Positions 31,909 through 41,861 of a stretch of DNA of 64,000 bases are shown piece after piece. The stretch is from positions 7,032,001-7,096,000 of the forward strand of contig NC_019738.1 in NCBI RefSeq assembly GCF_000317515.1, in the 5' to 3' direction. This DNA is from Allocoleopsis franciscana PCC 7113 (GTDB taxonomy: Bacteria > Cyanobacteriota > Cyanobacteriia > Cyanobacteriales > Coleofasciculaceae). Made by a program: the position numbers and the translations under genes. Every line of letters begins with the position of its first letter. The first letter of the stretch is position 1. The notes beneath the pieces were generated by a model. It had not been told where the DNA came from. It worked only from the letters and a program-made list of their open reading frames with translations, and did no database searches.

Positions 31909-34146
31909 ATGGCTAGCCCTAGTATAAAAAGAAGTAAAAATCAAGAGGTTGGCCGATCGCTTCCGCTGCGATTTCGTTGGGCTTTGCCACTGGTGACGCG
32001 GCGTTGTGCGGCGGTTGTGGTTGAAGTGTCGCTGGTGGCGGCGAGTGCCCTGATCCCTTACAGCATCGGTTGGTATGCCAAAGAGCATTCAACAGCAGAA
32101 CCTGTTCCTCTCAACCCAGTGCTGGCGTCTACAGAGGAGGCGATCGCTAAAACTCTCGCCTACCCTTTGCGCGAACCCCTGACTCGCTCGGTTGCTCCCT
32201 TAACCAACTTATTCTGGTGTGGGGCGTTAGTTATCCCTGTCGTGGTGACAAGCTGGCAACTCTATCTGTTGGGAAAAACAGGTAAAACCACTCCTAAGCG
32301 TTGGTTTGGGGTACAGGTTGTTACCGCCTATGGTGCGCCTCCGGGGATGATCCGCGCTATTTGGCGCGAAGCCGTGGGACGCTGGGGATTACCGTTCTCG
32401 GCAGCTTATCTGCTCTGGCGCTATACGGGAGCCTTTCCCGATGTCGGGATTTTGCTCGGACTTGCAGGATTCATGCTCTTGGCAGAGAGTAGTTGTTACC
32501 TGTTTAACGCTCGACGCCGCACTTTGCACGACCAATTGGCAGGAACATTTGTCTTGGATGGTCGTAAGAATTTCTCATCCTACCCGAATTCGTTTCAAAC
32601 GGGGCAATCACTAGGGCATAACCCTACCGTCACATTAGAAATGGAAGACGGTTTACCCTTCCCAGATGAGGCAACAGAACCAAGACAACGTCCCACTCGT
32701 ACCGTCACAACGATTGTTCTGACATCCCAGACGCCGAAGCGAGACTCACTGAATCTTTGGTTGTGGATGCGCCGACATCCCGGTGTAACTCTGCTGCTGA
32801 TTGCGTTTGCCAGTATGGCGTCTATTTTGGGAACCTTTGTCGGGACTCAAATTTATATTCAAAGTCAGGCTAATCGACGAGAGTTCAAAAAACAGGACAA
32901 TCAGGTGTTTCTGGAGCTCGTGAAGCAATTAAGCTCCACTCCTGGTAAGGCGATAGAAGAACGGCAAGGAGTCATCCTGGCACTGGCAAGGCTAGATGAT
33001 GCCCGTGCTGTTCCGTTTTTAGTGGATTTGCTGGCTCAGGAAAAAACTCCCAGCTCGATTGATGCCATCCAACAAGCCTTGGTGAGTAAGGGGCCGGAAG
33101 CGTTAGCCCCTCTGCAACGGTTGAATCAAGCGCTGCAAAATGACCAAGAGATGCTACGGCGTCGAGGTACAGCCCAAAATCAGCAGTTGGTGGCGTTGCG
33201 ACAACGGGCAACTAAAAGAGCGATCGCCAAAATTGTCACCATCTACACCGGTCAACTCCCCGAAACCGAACTCAGCCGTACCGATTTAAGTCAGGTGAAC
33301 ACTGGTTCTGCCCAATTTACCTTGGTGCTAGACAACCTCATCCTATCTGGCATCAACTTCCGCTCAGCCAATTTGACCAACGCCAGTTTACGCAATAGCA
33401 TCTTCTACGGGCCGGGTGAAGATGAACGCCTTGGCACCTTTGATGATTGGATTGCAGACTTAAGTGGTGCGGATCTCAGAGACGCCGAGTTAACGGGTTC
33501 CAATTTGACCAATGCTGTGTTAAATGGCACTAATTTGATGCGGGCGACACTCAACCGAGCCAAGTTATCCAACAGCCGACTCACAGGGGCAAACCTCAGC
33601 AGCGCTAAACTGATTAGTGCCGATTTGCGTCAGGGTGTCTTAGAAAATGCTAGCCTAACGGGCGCTGACTTGGGAGAAGCCAAATTTGCTCGTGCCAATC
33701 TGCATGGTGCCCGTCTGGGAAAGGTTAAAGCGGTGAGAAGTGATTTCACGTTTGCCAATTTGTCTCAATCGAACTGGCAAGGTGCCAATCTTTCGGGGGC
33801 AAATTTGAGCAGCGCTAACCTCCAAGAAGCTGACCTAAGTTCCACTAAACTGATTGGGGTAGATCTGAGGAATGCCCAGTTGCAAAAGGCAAAGCTACGG
33901 AACTGCGATCTGAGTAATGCCGACTTGCGGGGAGCCAATCTTGCAGGAGTCGATTTACAGGGAGCGACTTTTGCCACCACACCCCCAGTTCGGTCGAATC
34001 AATTTCTGGCAAAGCCAGCGATCGCGGCTTCATCAGCCCGCATCAAGGGGGTTAATTTTGCCGACGTGAAAAATTTAGATGGTGAGCAAATTAATTTTAT
34101 TTGTAGCAACGGTGGGCGGCATCCGCAATGTCCTACTGATAAATAG
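31909..34146 (+). CDS. RDD-family membrane protein with pentapeptide repeats
   Basis: A 745-aa protein with three parts. Residues about 20-215 are an RDD membrane domain (ALPLVTRRCAAVVVEVSLVAASALIPYSIG, then helices around VAPLTNLFWCGALVIPVVVTSWQLYLLG, and the RDD-like NARRRTLHDQLAGT). A further helix (about 293-318) and a helical, HEAT-like segment (EERQGVILALARLDDARAVPFLVDLLAQ) follow. From about 455 to 720 the A(D/N)Lxx pentapeptide pattern repeats many times (ADLRDAELTGSNLTNAVLNGTNL and so on), forming a right-handed beta helix on the inner or outer face. It ends with two cysteines. The function of RDD-pentapeptide fusions is unknown. Confidence 0.9.
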   Translation: MASPSIKRSKNQEVGRSLPLRFRWALPLVTRRCAAVVVEVSLVAASALIPYSIGWYAKEHSTAEPVPLNPVLASTEEAIAKTLAYPLREPLTRSVAPLTNLFWCGALVIPVVVTSWQLYLLGKTGKTTPKRWFGVQVVTAYGAPPGMIRAIWREAVGRWGLPFSAAYLLWRYTGAFPDVGILLGLAGFMLLAESSCYLFNARRRTLHDQLAGTFVLDGRKNFSSYPNSFQTGQSLGHNPTVTLEMEDGLPFPDEATEPRQRPTRTVTTIVLTSQTPKRDSLNLWLWMRRHPGVTLLLIAFASMASILGTFVGTQIYIQSQANRREFKKQDNQVFLELVKQLSSTPGKAIEERQGVILALARLDDARAVPFLVDLLAQEKTPSSIDAIQQALVSKGPEALAPLQRLNQALQNDQEMLRRRGTAQNQQLVALRQRATKRAIAKIVTIYTGQLPETELSRTDLSQVNTGSAQFTLVLDNLILSGINFRSANLTNASLRNSIFYGPGEDERLGTFDDWIADLSGADLRDAELTGSNLTNAVLNGTNLMRATLNRAKLSNSRLTGANLSSAKLISADLRQGVLENASLTGADLGEAKFARANLHGARLGKVKAVRSDFTFANLSQSNWQGANLSGANLSSANLQEADLSSTKLIGVDLRNAQLQKAKLRNCDLSNADLRGANLAGVDLQGATFATTPPVRSNQFLAKPAIAASSARIKGVNFADVKNLDGEQINFICSNGGRHPQCPTDK

Positions 34147-34295
34147 ATATAGCCCTTCTCGATTGGATGAGATACACTCTGACCTCTCTCCTAAAAGGAG
34201 AGAGGCTTTGATTCTTACTCCCGCAACCCTAGTAGGGAAGGGGCAGGGGGTTAGGTAATTCTGATGTACCTCACGTAACTGAGAACTGCTATATA
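34147..34295. repeat. MITE-like element with about 35-bp terminal inverted repeats
   Basis: The left end ATATAGCCCTTCTCGATTGG (from 34147) is imperfectly inverted relative to the right end that finishes GAGAACTGCTATAT at 34295, with extended similarity over about 35 bases each. The interior carries an AGGAGAGAGG/CCTCTCTCCT hairpin (about 34181-34203) and a G-rich tract. It begins directly after the stop codon of the preceding gene. No coding capacity. Confidence 0.65.
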
Positions 34296-34328
34296 TCAAG
34301 TGAACAATTAAAGTCAAAATTAAACAGA

Positions 34329-34799
34329 ATGGATGCTCAATTGACTAGTCATGAAATTAATCATTATCGAGAAATTTTACAGGGGGATGACTCTGCTCAA
34401 AAAGCATTGACGACGCTGGAACAATACGACGGCAGATTTTACGATTCCTTTGATGAGTTATTGAGTCAGGTGAGTGGGCCAACCAAATCCTACGATCTGG
34501 CACGCTTGCGGCAGGCGATGCTGAAACAAGTGCGTGAGCAACTGTGTGAAAATGAACACTTTGGCACAAGATTCCAAGAATACAGCCATGATTTAGCAAG
34601 TACAGCGTTGTTCGCTCAGTTAATTGTCTGTTTGGAAGAGTTGGCAGCCGCACAGGAATTTCCGTTTGCTCCTGCGATTGCCGCGATGGTTGTCTTTTAT
34701 CTTGTCAAAATCGGACTCAATATCTTTTGCGAATATACGGAAACGTCTGTTAAACCCCCAACGGATGACCCACTGTCGCGACGGATACCCCACGATTGA
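34329..34799 (+). CDS. Conserved hypothetical helical protein
   Basis: A 156-aa protein starting ATG 34329. The N-terminal half is soluble and helical (HEINHYREILQGDDSAQKALTTLEQYDGRFYDSFDELLSQVS). The C-terminal half has a hydrophobic segment (about 118-136, FPFAPAIAAMVVFYLVKIGLNIF) that may be one membrane helix, and a Pro/Arg-rich tail. No signal peptide. The family is not recognised. It stands alone between the MITE-like element and the M23 peptidase gene, so context gives no clue. Confidence 0.65.
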   Translation: MDAQLTSHEINHYREILQGDDSAQKALTTLEQYDGRFYDSFDELLSQVSGPTKSYDLARLRQAMLKQVREQLCENEHFGTRFQEYSHDLASTALFAQLIVCLEELAAAQEFPFAPAIAAMVVFYLVKIGLNIFCEYTETSVKPPTDDPLSRRIPHD

Positions 34800-34894
34800 A
34801 TTGGAATAACCAACCTTCGAGATTTTTCTAACCCCCTGATGATTAATGTTTGTGTAGGGGCTGGTTTTGTGCCTGCCCTGTCAACGATGAGCCG

Positions 34895-36088
34895 ATGAGC
34901 CAACAAAAACTAGGAACAAGAAAACATTTTGGCGTTTACCTGATTGCCTTTTGCCTGCTCATCTGGCTGCTTTTTGTAGCAACGCCCGTGAGTGCCGATC
35001 CTTCTGCCAGTCCGGCATCTGTCGATACCCTGGAACAGATGCGCCAAAGCATTGATCAGCAGCGATCGCAACTGAAAAAAGAACGCGATCGCCTCTCGAA
35101 GATTGAACAAGCGGTTCAAAGCCAACTCACCGACATTCAACAGAACATTCAAGCTACTGATAACGTTTACCAAGATTATGCGGCTCAAATCGAACTCGCC
35201 AACAAGCGTCTGAGAGGGGTGCAAGAGAAATTAGCGATCGCGGAAGGTCGGTATTATCAAAAACAGGCTGCGATTATTGCTCGACTCCGCTTCCTGCAAC
35301 GCCAACGGCGCACCGGTTTTGGCTGGGATATTCTGCTCAAAAGCCAAAACCTCAATGAATTTTTAGATCGCCGTCGCCACGTCAAATTGCTTTATCAAGC
35401 GGATCGGAAAATCTTACTCAGCTTCAAAACCGAAGCCAATCGGATTAACCAGCAAAAAATACAGGTTGAGACACAGAAAAACCAAATTGCCCTCTTAACT
35501 CAGCAACTGTTAGCCCAAAAGGCGCAGTACCAAGCCCAACTGGTGGCGCAGCAGCAATTGATGGAACGGCTCAAAACTGACAAGCAAGCCTTAGAATCGG
35601 CTCAAGCGCAGTTAGCGATCGATTCTAGAAATATTGGTGTCCTGATTCGCCGGGAAGTTGCCGCCTCGAACAAGGCAATCTTTCCTCACACCGGCGTTTT
35701 TAGCAATGGTTCACTGATGTTCCCCAGTGACGCAGAGATTACTAGCGGCTTTGGTTGGCGGCGTCATCCCATTCTCGGTCAAGAGCGCTTTCATGCGGGT
35801 ATTGACTTTGGTGCCAGCTATGGCAGCACGATTCGGGCGGCAGAAGGCGGTAAAGTGATTTTTGCAGGTTGGTACGGTGGCTATGGTAATACGGTGATTA
35901 TCAACCATGGCGGTGGGATTAGTACCCTCTACGGTCATAGTAGTAAGCTGTATGTGAGTCAGGGAAAAATTGTACAGCCGGGAGAAGCGATCGCAGCGGT
36001 AGGCTCTACAGGATTATCCACCGGCCCTCATCTGCATTTTGAAGTGCGTCAAGATGGCGAACCCGTCGATCCGATGGCTTACCTCTAG
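34895..36088 (+). CDS. EnvC/NlpD-like M23 peptidoglycan peptidase
   Basis: A 397-aa protein from ATG 34895 (an upstream TTG is less likely). A signal peptide (LIAFCLLIWLLFVATPVSA) leads to a long coiled coil (about 35-240, heptads around QRSQLKKERDRLSKIEQAVQSQL and QLLAQKAQYQAQLVAQQQLM). The C-terminal M23 domain has SGFGWRRHPILGQERFHAGIDFGASYGSTIRAAEGG, VIINHGGGISTLYGHSSKLYV and GPHLHFEVR. The zinc ligands HxxxD and HxH are present, so it could be an active lysostaphin-type endopeptidase rather than a degenerate activator. It probably acts at the division septum or cell wall. Confidence 0.92.
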   Translation: MSQQKLGTRKHFGVYLIAFCLLIWLLFVATPVSADPSASPASVDTLEQMRQSIDQQRSQLKKERDRLSKIEQAVQSQLTDIQQNIQATDNVYQDYAAQIELANKRLRGVQEKLAIAEGRYYQKQAAIIARLRFLQRQRRTGFGWDILLKSQNLNEFLDRRRHVKLLYQADRKILLSFKTEANRINQQKIQVETQKNQIALLTQQLLAQKAQYQAQLVAQQQLMERLKTDKQALESAQAQLAIDSRNIGVLIRREVAASNKAIFPHTGVFSNGSLMFPSDAEITSGFGWRRHPILGQERFHAGIDFGASYGSTIRAAEGGKVIFAGWYGGYGNTVIINHGGGISTLYGHSSKLYVSQGKIVQPGEAIAAVGSTGLSTGPHLHFEVRQDGEPVDPMAYL

Positions 36089-36123
36089 TGTTCATCCCGT
36101 GATATGCTATTGTGAGGAAGTAA

Positions 36124-36196
36124 GGGCATGTAGCTCAGTGGATAGAGCATCAGATTCCGGTTCTGAGGGTCGGGGGTTCAAATCCCTCCATGCTCG
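36124..36196 (+). tRNA. tRNA-Arg (anticodon CCG)
   Basis: A 73-base cloverleaf: acceptor GGGCATG pairs with CATGCTC at 36189-36195 (one G-T pair), with discriminator G at 36196. The D-arm contains TAGCTCAGTGGATAGAGCA, and the anticodon stem TCAGA/TCTGA encloses the loop TTCCGGT with anticodon CCG. The T-arm is GGGGG-TTCAAAT-CCCTC. The 3' CCA is not encoded. CCG reads CGG arginine codons. Confidence 0.95.
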
Positions 36197-36251
36197 CTAA
36201 CTAAACTCAATAGAATCCTTGTGTAATCAGGGTTTCAATCCATCAGGCTCT

Positions 36252-36282
36252 AACTGTCACATTTCTAATTGTGGCAGTTTTT
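36252..36282 (+). terminator. Rho-independent terminator after tRNA-Arg
   Basis: AACTGTCACA at 36252-36261 pairs with TGTGGCAGTT at 36270-36279 (one T-G wobble), loop TTTCTAAT, followed by TTTTTG. It lies 56 bases after the tRNA. Confidence 0.65.
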
Positions 36283-36314
36283 GAGTATTTCTACTCTATT
36301 TAATCACTGTAAAA

Positions 36315-37658
36315 TTATTTGGCCTTACCATAAACCTGTCGCTCGACGCTAGTCAAACGCTCGCCGATTTCTGTAAATAGAGGACGCTGTGATAAAACTT
36401 GGTTTAGACAGTCTTGCTGTAAGCAACGAAGACTTTCCACCGCTTTATCGTACTCAGACTCCTCCTGGAGTGTGCAACGGTCTAACATATCCTCCAGTAA
36501 GCACCCAAAAGCCCTCACCTCTAACCGTTCTAGCGCTTGCCCTATCACCACATTACTCGGATCATAAAAAGAAGCAGCTCCAAAGTCTCCCAGCAAACTA
36601 TGACCTGTTTCATCGACCAGAATATTATGAGCGTAGAGATCGCCATGCATGATGCCTTCGGCATGAAGGTGTGCGGCAGCCAAGGCAATGCCAATCGTCA
36701 GGCGTAAAATCACAGGCAAAGAGAACGAGGCGTTTGCACTGTATGTATCTCTTGTGCAAGTGTCAAAGTCCGGCGGCTGCCCTAAGTTTCTGTAATCGGG
36801 GGGGATGAACGAAAACACAAGTCCTTGTTTCTGCTCCGGCTCGTTGCTGAGCTTGCCTAGCACGTTAACAAGATGGTCATGGCACCCAGCCGCCAGACTT
36901 GCCGCCATTTCATCAGCAGGTAACCCGTCACTGGTAACTTCACCCTTGAATATTTTGATCGCGACCTCTTTTTGAGCAAGCTCAGTCGTCCAAAGCCCCT
37001 GATAAATCACCCCGGAAGCACCTTGCCCAAGAATTTCCCCTAGCGTCAGCTCGTCCCAATCAATGTCTGGAAGCACTGGTTGATGAGTAGCGTCTGCACG
37101 ACACAAGGGGTTGCCAGCATAAGCCAGCCAGGATAGGCGAGGAAGGGTGAACAACCAGGAGGGCAGCGCAGCAAGCTGATTTGCCGAAAGCCGTATGAGT
37201 TCCAAGTTCTTGCATTCAGCCATCTCCTCTGGGAGCGAGGAGAGCCGATTGCCAGCCAGCATCAGCTTTTGCAAATGGCTCATGCTGCCAAAGGAAGCGG
37301 GTAGCGTCTCAATTTTGTTGTTGGTGAGAATCAGCCAACGGATTGAAGGCGGTAGGGTGCGTTCGCCAACACTTGCAATCTGATTGGATTTAAAACTCAC
37401 CATCTTGAGGTGAGGGCATTGCGAAAGTACCTCTGGAATTTCCTCAAAATCATTGTTGGTAAAGAAAACAATTTTCAAGTGTTTCAACCGTTCAAATTCA
37501 TCGGGTAAAGCCCTTAAATGGTTATTCGATAGATCCAATATTTCCAAGGAATCTGCAAGAGCAAAAATCTCTGAGGGAAATTGAGTCAGGGAGCAGGCAA
37601 GCTTGAGTCGTTTGCTTCCGGCTAACTGTCCAGAGCGAAGCAAGTTTATGGTTTCCAT
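36315..37658 (-). CDS. Leucine-rich-repeat protein kinase
   Basis: A 447-aa protein. Residues about 1-190 hold six to seven bacterial LRRs (SLEILDLSNNHLRALPDEFERLKHLKIVFFTNNDF and similar), each with the LxxLxLxxNxLxxLP pattern. Residues about 200-440 form a protein kinase: glycine loop LGEILGQGASGVIYQGL, VAIKIF with the Lys, the catalytic loop in the variant form MHGDLYAHNILVD (HGD in place of HRD), and GDFGAAS. The combination is a known bacterial LRR-kinase architecture. It is expected to be cytoplasmic; the target is unknown. ATG 37658 is a natural start. Confidence 0.88.
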   Translation of the reverse strand: METINLLRSGQLAGSKRLKLACSLTQFPSEIFALADSLEILDLSNNHLRALPDEFERLKHLKIVFFTNNDFEEIPEVLSQCPHLKMVSFKSNQIASVGERTLPPSIRWLILTNNKIETLPASFGSMSHLQKLMLAGNRLSSLPEEMAECKNLELIRLSANQLAALPSWLFTLPRLSWLAYAGNPLCRADATHQPVLPDIDWDELTLGEILGQGASGVIYQGLWTTELAQKEVAIKIFKGEVTSDGLPADEMAASLAAGCHDHLVNVLGKLSNEPEQKQGLVFSFIPPDYRNLGQPPDFDTCTRDTYSANASFSLPVILRLTIGIALAAAHLHAEGIMHGDLYAHNILVDETGHSLLGDFGAASFYDPSNVVIGQALERLEVRAFGCLLEDMLDRCTLQEESEYDKAVESLRCLQQDCLNQVLSQRPLFTEIGERLTSVERQVYGKAK

Positions 37659-37836
37659 TTAATCCCTCCTAATTACATCCATCATCAGCTATCTAACTTT
37701 ATATCTGCTAGTCCTGTGAAAGGATAGGGATACCTGCGTTGAAAAAGCATTATTTTAGATGGAACCTTAGGCACTGCCGGAACCTTGCGAGCCGACGAGT
37801 GTGAACACACTCCCTAGCGTTAAGAGAGCCAGTAGC

Positions 37837-39003
37837 CTACATTTTCTGCTCAAGCTCATCATCACTAGCTTGCTCTTGAACGACTATATCTGCTGGAGTT
37901 TCCTTCTCACCCTCTTCCTCTGAAGCTTCAATAACGTCCGGGGTGTCAGAAACAATGACAATTTCTGTCTGATTTTCAGGGGCGGAATGCCATTGATCCA
38001 GAATATCATTAATCAAGACTTCTTTTAACCAAACCTGACCCACAACAGTAAGGGGTAGAGCTAAAAGTAACCCTAAAAATCCGAAGAACGTAGCAAAAAA
38101 TACTTGAGCTAATAAGGTTACAGCAGGAAGCAGAGATACCTGCTGCGCCATCACATAAGGAGTCAATAAGTTTGATTCAACCTGTTGAATTAAGACGTAG
38201 AGCAGCAAGACAGCAAAAGGCTTCCACGGAGTATCGAGAAGCGCGATCGCCATTGGTGGGATCACACTCAGCGTCGGTCCAATATTGGGAATAAAGGTGA
38301 AAAATCCAGCCAAAGCTGCTTGTGCCAGTGGTAATCTGATTCTCAGAATCAACAACCCTACAAAACTCAATGAGGCAATGACGAACATATTAAAAAGAAT
38401 CCCCGCCAACCACCCTCGCAAAGCAACCGTGCATTCATCCAAGATGTAATCAACCCGACGTCTATAAAAAGCTGGGAAAAGGCGTACAAAGCTTCTCCTA
38501 TAAGCTCCCGGATTAGCGAGTAACATCAACGTCAAAACAATCACTAGCAAAATCTTAACGAGAACACCCAAAGAATTAGAAAAAAATGTGATTCCACCGC
38601 CCAATAGTCGATTCACTAAAGGTGGTAATTGTTGGCTCAGTTGCTCAATACTAGGGAGATATTGAATTAACTGCGGAGAAATACGAGCTTGTAGTGTTTC
38701 AACCCAAGTGCTAAATCGTTGTATTCCCTTAGGAACTAATAGACTCAGTTGATGAAACTGCTCAGCGAAGGGCGGTACAATCAGCAAGAAAAATCCGACC
38801 AAGATAGTCAGTAACACAAGCACCGACAGCAGGACAGAAAAACTCCGCTTGATACCAAATCGAGAGAATCGTTCCACCAAAACATTTAAAGCATTGGTCA
38901 GCACGACAGCAGCAAATATCAGGAGAAGGACTTCCCGAATTTGCCACAAAATATACAGGGAAAGGATAAAGGCAAATAAGCCAATCCATTTACCCAAACT
39001 CAC
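37837..39003 (-). CDS. AI-2E family transporter
   Basis: A 388-aa polytopic membrane protein of the AI-2E transporter family (PF01594, formerly UPF0118). N-terminal helices (IGLFAFILSLYILWQIREVLLLIFAAVVLTNALNVLVERF) are followed by the long loop RFSTWVETLQARISPQL. The C-terminal block LAQAALAGFFTFIPNIGPTLSVIPPMAIALLDTPW carries the family signature, and further helices end with an acidic cytoplasmic tail. Members transport autoinducer-2, drugs or ions; the substrate here is unknown. The Glu/Asp-rich tail from about residue 340 is not conserved in the family. Confidence 0.92.
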   Translation of the reverse strand: MSLGKWIGLFAFILSLYILWQIREVLLLIFAAVVLTNALNVLVERFSRFGIKRSFSVLLSVLVLLTILVGFFLLIVPPFAEQFHQLSLLVPKGIQRFSTWVETLQARISPQLIQYLPSIEQLSQQLPPLVNRLLGGGITFFSNSLGVLVKILLVIVLTLMLLANPGAYRRSFVRLFPAFYRRRVDYILDECTVALRGWLAGILFNMFVIASLSFVGLLILRIRLPLAQAALAGFFTFIPNIGPTLSVIPPMAIALLDTPWKPFAVLLLYVLIQQVESNLLTPYVMAQQVSLLPAVTLLAQVFFATFFGFLGLLLALPLTVVGQVWLKEVLINDILDQWHSAPENQTEIVIVSDTPDVIEASEEEGEKETPADIVVQEQASDDELEQKM

Positions 39004-39125
39004 AGTACAACCTCCCCATTAGTCTGGCATTACTCGGCTGTAATCCTAGTTCAATTCAGCTAGATTAGCCGATTTTTACCAAAAAAAGGAATTGGTGATT
39101 TTGGTGTTGCCAAGACTAACTTAGC

Positions 39126-41474
39126 CTATGATGCTGTGGAAAAGGTCAACTTACGCGCCGTTCCATTATCGACAAAGCGTTGTTCGCCAACACCCATCAG
39201 TTCCACAATCACTTCACGTTCTGGGGGTGACCAGTTTCCCTCACATCGCCCAATTTCAACCAGGGTTTGTTCACCCTCTGTACGAACACGATAGGTAGTA
39301 GTGCAATAGGCACCCGTTTTATAGTCGAAGCTGCGACCATCATCTTCATACAGCGTAAATTCACCCGTACCCCTCCAAACCCGCAGCGTCATCTGGTCTA
39401 AGGGACGTTCATCCACATATTGCCTGACGGGTGCCATGGGAATAATCGAACCCGCACGAATGTACATCGGCATCCGTTCGAGGGGTGCATCTGCCAAGAC
39501 ATGAGTGGGGCCATCAAACCCTTCGCCACTCCACCAGTCATACCAGCGACCCTCAGGCAAGTACACCGCACGATGTTCGACTCCTGGACGGTAAATCGGC
39601 GCTGCTAGTAATGAAGAACCCAGCATTAGCTGATCGGATAGAGTGTAAGTCTGCGAGTCCTGGGGAAAATGATAAAGTAAGGGTCGCAGAATGGGTGCGC
39701 CAGTGGTTGCCGCTTCCCAGAAGAGGGTGTACAGGTAGGGGAGCAGGCGGTAACGAAGTTCAATATAATCACGGCAAATACTCTCCACCTTGTCGCCAAA
39801 TACCCAAGGCTCATGCCGTGCTGTACTCATGGCGGAATGTCCCCGCATCAAGGGGTAAAGCATTCCCACCTGCATCCAACGTGCAAACAGTTCACCCGTC
39901 GCGTTACCTGCAAACCCGCCAATATCCGCCCCGACAAAGGCCACACCCGATAAACCTAGGTTACACAACATCGGGATTGACATTTCCAGGTGTTCCCACA
40001 GGGATTGATTATCCCCTGTCCACACCGCTGACCAGCGTTGAATACCCGCGAAACCCGAACGAGTGAGCACAAAGGAACGCTCAGTTGGACGTAACTCCTC
40101 CAACCCTTTACATGATGCCTGTGCCATCATCAATCCGTAGAGGTTGTGAGTTTCAGCATGAGTCGTTCTCTCCTCCATTGGCCCCTGCGGCGCATCTAGG
40201 GGAAACCAAACCTTGTTACCAGGGTCACCAAATGGACGGTCATCGAGTGCGGGTTCGTTCATGTCGTTCCAGACACCCGCAACACCAAGGCTAGTTACGC
40301 TCTTTTGCCATTGTCCCCACCAATCCCGGACTTCAGGGCGTATAAAATCCGGGAAAACCGCCTTATCAGGCCAGACGTAGCCATGAAACAGTTGACCATC
40401 CGTTTTTCGCACAAAATAGTCGTTTTTTAATCCCTCGTCAAACACCTCATAATCGGCTTCTGGCTCATACTTAACGCCTGGGTCAATAATCGTGACCGTC
40501 TTGAATCCGTCTTGCTTGAGTTCGTTAATCAACTGTGGGGCATCCCCGAATCGCTTAGGACTCCAGGTAAAAACCCGGTAGCCCTTCATATAATCAATAT
40601 CGAGATGGATGACATCACAGGGAATGCGGCGCTGACGAAATTCACGGGCAAGTTCGCGCACAACCGTATCTGATTCATAGCTCCAGCGGCACTGCTGATA
40701 ACCTAATGCCCATTGGGGAGGTAAAGGCATCCGACCCGTGAGTTGAGTGTAAGTACTGAGGATTTGGGCGGGTTCAGGGCCATAGATGATGTAGTAATCT
40801 AATTCATTGCCTCGTGTTTCCATCCGCCAGGTACCGGGTTGTTCGGCACCCATATCAAACTGGCTCCAAAACGTGGTGTTGAAGAACAGCCCATACCCCA
40901 CCCCTGGACGTAACGCCATGAACAAGGGAATCGCTTGATACATGTTGTCGGTCATTACATCGTAATCAAGCGCATCAAAAGTCCAGTTCGTTCTAACTTT
41001 TGCAATCTGATCCAGCAAACCCGTGCGCTCACCGAAACCATAGAAGTGTTCGTCTGTTTCAATTTGTTTCCAACCCGCAACAGCACCTTCCCGCCAGCCC
41101 ATTGCGGGGTCGGCATCTTGAGCAAAAGGCTGTCCTTGTGAGTCAAAGAACTGAATCCGACAAGGGTGACGATGGACGACAAGGCGCAACTGCTCGGTTT
41201 TGATGTCTACCGTATCCGCTGTTTCTTCTACCTCAAAGGGCACCATCGACCATTGCTCATCCGCCTGCGCCACCGCCCACGACCGATGCGCGAGGAATTC
41301 ACCCGTCGGTGTCATGCGTACTCGAATTAAATTGGGTGCAAGCACACTGATGGTTAGACACGGTTCGCCGCACTTGAAGAGGATATGGCGCTCCTCTTGC
41401 TGTATAGCTTGTACGGTTCCAAGGCTTGACCAAGGCTGTTCGGTGGTGTGCAATTGTCCGAAGTATTGCGGCAT
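39126..41474 (-). CDS. GH31 alpha-glucosidase
   Basis: Counted from ATG 41474 the protein is 782 aa, the normal size for cyanobacterial GH31 enzymes; an upstream frame extension to 41612 is spurious. The nucleophile lies in GVWNDMNEPALDD, and the second conserved region is MRGHSAMSTARHEPWVFGD with the acid/base Asp. The N-terminal beta-sandwich includes KQIETDEHFYGFGERTGLLDQ, and the barrel starts at YQQCRWSYESD. It should release glucose from alpha-1,4-glucans or related substrates, cytoplasmic since there is no signal peptide. The C-terminal domain is typical. Confidence 0.93.
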   Translation of the reverse strand: MPQYFGQLHTTEQPWSSLGTVQAIQQEERHILFKCGEPCLTISVLAPNLIRVRMTPTGEFLAHRSWAVAQADEQWSMVPFEVEETADTVDIKTEQLRLVVHRHPCRIQFFDSQGQPFAQDADPAMGWREGAVAGWKQIETDEHFYGFGERTGLLDQIAKVRTNWTFDALDYDVMTDNMYQAIPLFMALRPGVGYGLFFNTTFWSQFDMGAEQPGTWRMETRGNELDYYIIYGPEPAQILSTYTQLTGRMPLPPQWALGYQQCRWSYESDTVVRELAREFRQRRIPCDVIHLDIDYMKGYRVFTWSPKRFGDAPQLINELKQDGFKTVTIIDPGVKYEPEADYEVFDEGLKNDYFVRKTDGQLFHGYVWPDKAVFPDFIRPEVRDWWGQWQKSVTSLGVAGVWNDMNEPALDDRPFGDPGNKVWFPLDAPQGPMEERTTHAETHNLYGLMMAQASCKGLEELRPTERSFVLTRSGFAGIQRWSAVWTGDNQSLWEHLEMSIPMLCNLGLSGVAFVGADIGGFAGNATGELFARWMQVGMLYPLMRGHSAMSTARHEPWVFGDKVESICRDYIELRYRLLPYLYTLFWEAATTGAPILRPLLYHFPQDSQTYTLSDQLMLGSSLLAAPIYRPGVEHRAVYLPEGRWYDWWSGEGFDGPTHVLADAPLERMPMYIRAGSIIPMAPVRQYVDERPLDQMTLRVWRGTGEFTLYEDDGRSFDYKTGAYCTTTYRVRTEGEQTLVEIGRCEGNWSPPEREVIVELMGVGEQRFVDNGTARKLTFSTAS

Positions 41475-41762
41475 AATCCCTGATTGAAAGACACAGTAGA
41501 GTTTATAACCAGCGCCTTCTGACGAAGGAAGGTCACGGCTGATTGTGGGTTGGGAGAACAAAAATGCGATCGCTTCTCTCCATCTTCCACTCTGGCAATC
41601 GCCGCCCCCCATAGAGATTCACACAACCCACTCACAAAAACCTGTACCGCTAGGCACAGATGGACTGACCCCGAACAGCTCACAGCCTAGAGTTGAGATT
41701 GAATCCATGGCTTTAATAAGTAAAAGTTATAAAAATGATTACAATCCCTAAAGCCGAACCGC

Positions 41763-41791
41763 TTGCTTTTGTAAAGGAATGTAACTAATAA
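41763..41791 (+). promoter_or_regulatory. psbA promoter
   Basis: TTGCTT at 41763-41768, a 17-base spacer, and TAATAA at 41786-41791 form a sigma-70-type promoter that would give a 5' leader of about 65 bases before ATG 41862. A small hairpin GGTAAA/TTTACC at 41802-41818 lies in the leader and could affect mRNA stability. Confidence 0.6.
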
Positions 41792-41861
41792 TGAGAAGCA
41801 AGGTAAAGATTTTTTACCCAACTCATTCATAAATCTCAAGTTCAACCGTAATCATACTGAA

